From: Scatophagus argus
Lineage: Eukaryota > Chordata > Actinopteri > Scatophagidae
NCBI RefSeq assembly: GCF_020382885.2
Contig: NC_058515.1
Coordinates: 5,687,223 to 5,751,222 of the forward strand
Direction of reading: 5' to 3'
DNA length: 64,000 nucleotides
A program made the position numbers and the translations under genes. Below the pieces are notes generated by a model. The model made no database searches. It had not been told where the DNA came from and was given only the letters and a program-made list of their open reading frames with translations. This document shows positions 59,266 through 64,000 of the stretch, one piece after another (the first letter of the stretch is position 1; each line of letters begins with the position of its first letter).

Positions 59266-60899
59266 CTGCTCCGGAACAGGACGTGAGAGAAGAGAGTGTT
59301 CGTAGAGAGCTCTGGTGTCACCTCACAGACAGCCATCAAACGCTGGTTTCATTCACTGTCACAATTTCCTCTCTTTGGCCGTTTCCACGTGGCCAGACTG
59401 AAACAAATGCTTTAAAACCAAGTTGGTGTGAATGGACTGGATGAAAGCAGTCTGTAAAAAGATTTTAAAAACAGAGGAGGAGAAAGACAGGGGAAAGAAA
59501 AGACATAGAGTTAGATACAATAGAATGGCAATAAGTCAGAGCAACAGTAACAGAATGAGAATATAATGTTACCGAAACCTACTACCGCATTACGTAGCAA
59601 TTTCACTGAATTTCTAGATTTGCACTGTCTGCCCAATGGTCTGTGTTTGTTTTGTTGAAGAAAAACCTTAGAGAAGATGACTAAGACGACGCTGACAAAG
59701 AGGAAAAATGTATATTTTGGGGACCAACACAGCGGCGGGGGGGTGGGGGTTGAATGTAGAGAGGCTTACTACTGTACGTAACATTGCAGGGGTCTGTAGA
59801 ATGGAGAAAAAAAAACAAACTATGTGCTAAAAATGAAACTTCACTTTGAGAAAACACTCTGGGGGTCTGTGCTCTTTTTTGGTCTCACCTATTTTGTCTC
59901 TTCAACAAACTTCATATATTAATATTAATTCAACTTTATTTTTTGATAAATCATTTAAGGGGCTGTGATGTGTAGGTCACCCGTATAGTTAAAAACTCAA
60001 CTAGAATTAATACCCAACTCTGCATTTCCTCTCAGCTGAGCAGAACCTTTTAGCCTCTAGCTTATTGTTTTTGTTTTTTGGCCCACAAGCTCCACTGCGA
60101 CCAACCTCATTTCCCTCTCAGGCAGACAGCTGTTGGCAATGTAAAGGCTCTTATAACCCACTGTACACTACCTGGCCAGAAGTTAGTACCTTGCTAGTGG
60201 TACATCCACCAGCTAAGGTACCAGGGTTTTGTTCCCAGGGTTGGTGGAGACCAAAGTAGAGCTCAAAGAAGAGTAAGTATTGAACTGAACATTTTGGTAG
60301 CAAAACACAATTAAAAATACTAATGTTGCTGGAAATGTGCAAATATATTTGTTTTTAAAGGTTTTAGGTCCTTTTTTTGTAAAATCAAACAAACGATTCT
60401 TTACATTTTGGCTCACCATCTTCAGTCTTCCTGGCCCAGCTGTTTCAGGCAGTTATAGATTTAATAATTTGGCATCAAAGTCAATGAACTTGTTTAATTG
60501 CATAATCCATCACAGCTTACCTCAAACTGATCAGTTCCCTTGTTGTTGCTTTGCAATGCAGTGCATTTGAATATTTGGAATATTTTGTTGCATTATTAGA
60601 TAGAGCCATTTCAGTGTAGACATTCACTTAGCAAAGTTCAGTCCTTTGCATTCACATAACTAACCCTTTCTCACAGTTAGTGTCAACTTTTTTAGTTTAA
60701 CAATCCTTCACATAATTGAGGGCAGAGGAAAGATCTGCACACACATGCAGTCACACAGAGAGATACAGGCTGAGGTTAACAAAACTTAGACAGGCATCAG
60801 TATTTTCCAGGGAGTCTCCATTATTTCTGGCTTGGGGTCTCTAATGGTATTTCATTGTAATTGCTATGATGTCAGAGTGTCCGTCCGCCCTAATGGGCT

Positions 60900-61010
60900 T
60901 CTAAAAACAATAACAAGGACAGATTGGTTCCATTCACTGGTTGTTGTTGGGACCGAGAGAAACACAGAAGTCCAGCAGCTCAAATCTCTGCAAGATCTTC
61001 AGCTGAAAAG
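60900..61010 (+). other. gphb5: possible non-coding first exon of gphb5
   Basis: A near-perfect donor, AAAAG|GTAAGTTT, lies at 61010/61011. The gphb5 ATG (62010) is preceded by a long pyrimidine tract and CCCAG at 62008, a strong acceptor. Together they suggest a 5' UTR intron of about 1 kb. The exon start is unknown, and the left limit given is only nominal. Confidence 0.35.
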
Positions 61011-61961
61011 GTAAGTTTCTGTTTTTTGGTTTTTTTTTGTTTTTTATAAAAAATAATTAAGTGAGGTAGATTTTTTTGTTTTTACTAATAATTCATTTTT
61101 GAGAGACTTCCAACTGTTTCATGAACAAAAGTGGGCATATTTACATTAGCAGGCTATATTACAGCACATTTAATGTACTTTTCTAGCCTATATGGAGCTA
61201 TTGTACTGACAGAGAACACAGTATGGTGGTTGTGGTCTCAGTCCTTTTTGAAGTATACCACATCATTCTGCTCACGCAGAAAGTATTTTTATTTCACTGT
61301 TATATTTCTAAAGGAAGAGAAGCATTCTGCAGGCTTGCTGAGTTGAGATGATTCCAGTTGTTTCAGTGCAGTTTAAGTGGTGGTACTTGAAAACGTGCAA
61401 AGTAATTAATATCTGCACTAGCAAGAAATTAAAAAGATCTTTTGGTAACTGAAACAAAAAAACATAACATACTGTCAAATTAGTAATTAAACTGGCAATA
61501 AAAGTTTTGTTTGTTTGTTTTTTTAAAGCTGACTCTTCCCCCATTGACTTATGTATTGTACAGCGATACGTCACTGATGCTGCTGGCTGCAGTGGCCATA
61601 ATGAACAGTAGAGGGAGTTGTGAGTCATGCTGAGTGTGACAACACTCCTCTGAAAGTCAGTCTTTTGTGGAATATATTCCTCTGTTGGTGTAAAATATTG
61701 CCAATATAACCCTCAGATATTCATTATCTAGTTTCTATAAAGGGCCAAACCGAATATTTTGGTCTGTTCTGGTTTTTTAAGGAATATATAACTTAATTTC
61801 AGGGTATAAAAAGATTTGTAAGATGTCATGACAGACAAGAATTGCTAACTCATAAACTGTTTTTCCACCTCTAGCGATTACAGATTATAACATTTGAATT
61901 TTAAGGTGCTCTGTATCCCACCCAGATAACAGATCAATTAATGAAGCTGAGGAACAGTGGA

Positions 61962-61968
61962 TATAAAT
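61962..61968 (+). promoter_or_regulatory. gphb5: TATA-like box before gphb5
   Basis: TATAAAT lies 48 bp before the gphb5 ATG. It could support a start site giving a very short leader. The alternative is that this stretch is intronic, upstream of the acceptor at 62008. The sequence alone does not decide. Confidence 0.3.
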
Positions 61969-62009
61969 AATTTTTCTTTATTTTTCTATCTCTACCCATC
62001 CTTCCCAGC

Positions 62010-63501
62010 ATGCATCTCCATCCCCCGTCCCTCTCTTTTCTCCTCTTCCTGGTTGCAGGGACAGCTGCGGTGTGCGTTGCCTTGACAAGCACACTGCATG
62101 GTTTTCGAGGCTGCGCGGTGCGAGAGTTTTCCTTTGTGGCCCAAAAGCCTGGCTGCAAGGGACTGCGCATCACCACAGAGGCCTGCTGGGGACGCTGTCA
62201 CACCTGGGAGGTAACATTCATATACAAACACTCAGTAAAGTGATGCAACCTCAGTTACATTTAGCCTGTGTGGAAGTCCTGCTCTTTTCTGTTGCTATTT
62301 CTGAAAGCTTCTGTAATACTGGAATTGTGAAACATCAAACGAATGATTAATGTCCCAGAAGTCAACCCAAACCACACGAAGGCTGACGACCAATTCTTGG
62401 CTCCTCCCCATATGCCATTGTCGTAAGAAATGCTCAAATCCCTCCAAGCAGGGAGGGTTGCTGAACTTTTACTGAACTCTTTTAGTTTGCAGGGATTCAA
62501 ATTTCACGTCAAAGTAATTGAAAAACCAAATTCAGGGGGTCGGAAACTCAGTCAGAAATAAAAACCCTTTATAGGAGAAAGAGCTCTGAGTCAGCAAAAA
62601 CAGAGCTCGGCAACAGGGTTTGAGATCCACAAATCTACATTCATCGTCCACTTACTGGGTTTTTTCAGGACTTTCAACCGCCCCTCGTGGTCCTCCTGAG
62701 CAGATGCATTTCTCACAAGCAGAATTTTCAACACAGACATTCTTCTGCAGAAGACAGTGAGATGTGGTTAAAAGCTCAAGCAAGAGCTGGAAATTGACCC
62801 TTCAGTTAATACTTTTTTAAACAAACTTAATCATCTTGTCGTCAGCGCACACTTGCAAAACGCACACAGATGCTCTTGAAGGCAACTTAATGTTCATGGT
62901 TTAACGTCTGACTAAAGGTGCCTCCGAAGAAGAATCCCACCAACAAGAACAACAATGAAACAGTGATGTTAAATCTCACCTTTTCTCTGTCCCTGAGTGT
63001 CTGAATGCTGCTTAATTACCACAACGACAGAACACATTTTTAATTCACATTTGATTCTGTGATGCAACTTCTCAGTATGTTCCTAATAATACCTACAAAC
63101 CTCTTCTTGTTTGTTACCCCCAAATTACACCAAAGTGTAATGTGATCGACACCAGAAAACCACAGTCATGCCAGTTTTATATTGTGAATGTTGTATGTGT
63201 GAGAAGCTGAAAATAATGAAACATGCCTTTGTTTTCATCATATGGAAAACAGCACACCTATCAATGGAGACCAAAGTAACCTGTTATACTTGTGTGTGTG
63301 TAAACCCTGCAGAAACCTGTGCCCGACCCCCCCTACATCCACCGCCACCACCGTGTGTGTACGTACAGTCAGACCCGCCACATGACCGCCCGCCTGCCGG
63401 GCTGTCAGCCCAACGTCTCCGCTCTCTACCACTACCCCATGGCTCTGCAGTGCCACTGTGCTGTGTGCTCCACACAGGACACAGAGTGTGAGACCTTCTA
63501 A
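62010..63501 (+). CDS. gphb5: glycoprotein hormone subunit beta 5 (thyrostimulin beta)
   Basis: GPHB5 pairs with GPHA2 to form thyrostimulin, a secreted ligand of the TSH receptor. The coding exons are 62010-62210 and 63313-63501, joined in phase 0 after HTWE, for 129 aa (human 130 as recalled). A signal peptide with the core LSFLLFLVAGTAAV covers about residues 8-25. The mature part keeps all ten cystine-knot cysteines and family blocks GCAVREFSF, KPGC.GLRITTEACWGRC, PPYIHRHHRVCTY and the end TECETF. It lacks the seat-belt extension of classical beta subunits, as expected. The sequon at human CTYNET is CTYSQT here, while a new NVS appears in QPNVSALYH. The poly(A) signal is at 63566. Confidence 0.97.
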
Positions 63502-63565
63502 TGGGCAGGACGCTGCTTTTAACCACACAATGTTACAAACTGTTTCACTGGTATGAAGAACTCTG

Positions 63566-63571
63566 AATAAA
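63566..63571 (+). terminator. gphb5: gphb5 poly(A) signal AATAAA
   Basis: AATAAA lies 65 bp after the stop codon, giving a short 3' UTR. Confidence 0.75.
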
Positions 63572-63599
63572 ATGATGAAATGAAGACATTTGAGTCAGT

Positions 63600-64000
63600 G
63601 TGAGAGTGTCTGAGGACGAGTGACAGCGCTGCAAGCAGGAGACATTGGCAAGAGGTTTATATTTAATGACAGGAAAAAAGCCCTAAAGGATAGGTGACAT
63701 ACAGCGATATATATGTCTGTAAAAAGCTTTGTAAAAGGAAAGGAAAAATAAGAGCACGAAAAATAAGAGCACGAAGCACATTTCAAAATAAGAGTTCTGA
63801 ATTCTGTGCAACCTACAGATAAAGATAACTGTTGAATACATGTTCAAACAGAAATATGTTCAAACAGAAATATATATGTATTTCAAAGCCCAGGGTTATT
63901 GTGTGTATACTTTAATAAGATAAACTTCTATTTTGTTTTTTTGAAAAGTTACCTGTGAATTATAATTGCAATGATCAACTGATCTCTTAACTGAGCCCTT
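63600..64000. other. window end, no gene seen
   Basis: AT-rich sequence past gphb5, with two short direct repeats (AAAATAAGAGCACGAA near 63745-63775 and TGTTCAAACAGAAATAT near 63840-63873). No coding signal was recognised. Confidence 0.5.

Larger units (their letters stand above)
59300..62008. other. region between ppp2r5b and the gphb5 start codon
   Basis: No protein gene was found. A fragment near 60190-60280 (GTTGGTGGAGACCAAAGTAGAGCTC) resembles the inverted GCAGCTAAATG-family repeat. A strong donor at 61011 may end a non-coding first exon of gphb5. The rest is AT-rich. Confidence 0.5.

Overview
The window looks like nuclear DNA of a percomorph-type teleost fish. It is AT-rich, has many CA/GT microsatellites, compact genes with GT-AG introns, and several interspersed repeats of the kind common in spiny-rayed fishes. 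Five protein-coding genes and one snoRNA host gene can be read, plus fossil repeats. Gene order is SNHG1-like snoRNA host (+), arl2 (-), an unrecognised acidic protein gene (-), batf2 (+), ppp2r5b (+), gphb5 (+). ARL2, BATF2 and PPP2R5B are also close neighbours on human 11q13, so this is a fish counterpart of that block. gphb5 is the odd member: in human it lies beside PPP2R5E on chromosome 14, while its partner GPHA2 lies beside PPP2R5B.

Positions 1-3985 hold a spliced non-coding host transcript whose introns carry box C/D snoRNAs recognisable as SNORD26 (two), SNORD27 (two), SNORD29, SNORD30, SNORD22 and SNORD31 (three). Its 3' end faces the convergent 3' end of arl2 (4566-6888, minus, five coding exons, 184 aa), whose promoter has three CCAAT boxes about 30 bp apart. 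From 12341 down to about 9776 on the minus strand a small multi-exon gene of unknown identity encodes an acidic protein with tandem SUMO-interaction-like motifs and arginine/lysine-rich repeats. A 5'-truncated LINE lies in its first intron.

batf2 (14843-19664) has a BATF-type bZIP split over two exons and a long Ser/Pro-rich tail. A perfect interferon-response core lies upstream of it. ppp2r5b (24987-55379) is a 13-exon gene for a PP2A B56-beta regulatory subunit of 524 aa, with a first intron of about 15 kb and one GC-AG intron. Downstream are a probable long 3' UTR, a TTAA-flanked MITE and other repeats. gphb5 (62010-63501) encodes the thyrostimulin beta subunit in two coding exons, probably preceded by a spliced non-coding exon near 61.0 kb.

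The genes are not an operon. They cover rRNA modification (snoRNAs), tubulin-cofactor/cilium traffic (ARL2), interferon-linked AP-1 control (BATF2), PP2A targeting (PPP2R5B) and a glycoprotein hormone (GPHB5). No CRISPR, phage, plasmid, tRNA or rRNA gene was found. All calls come from reading the sequence, with family knowledge recalled from memory and no database search.
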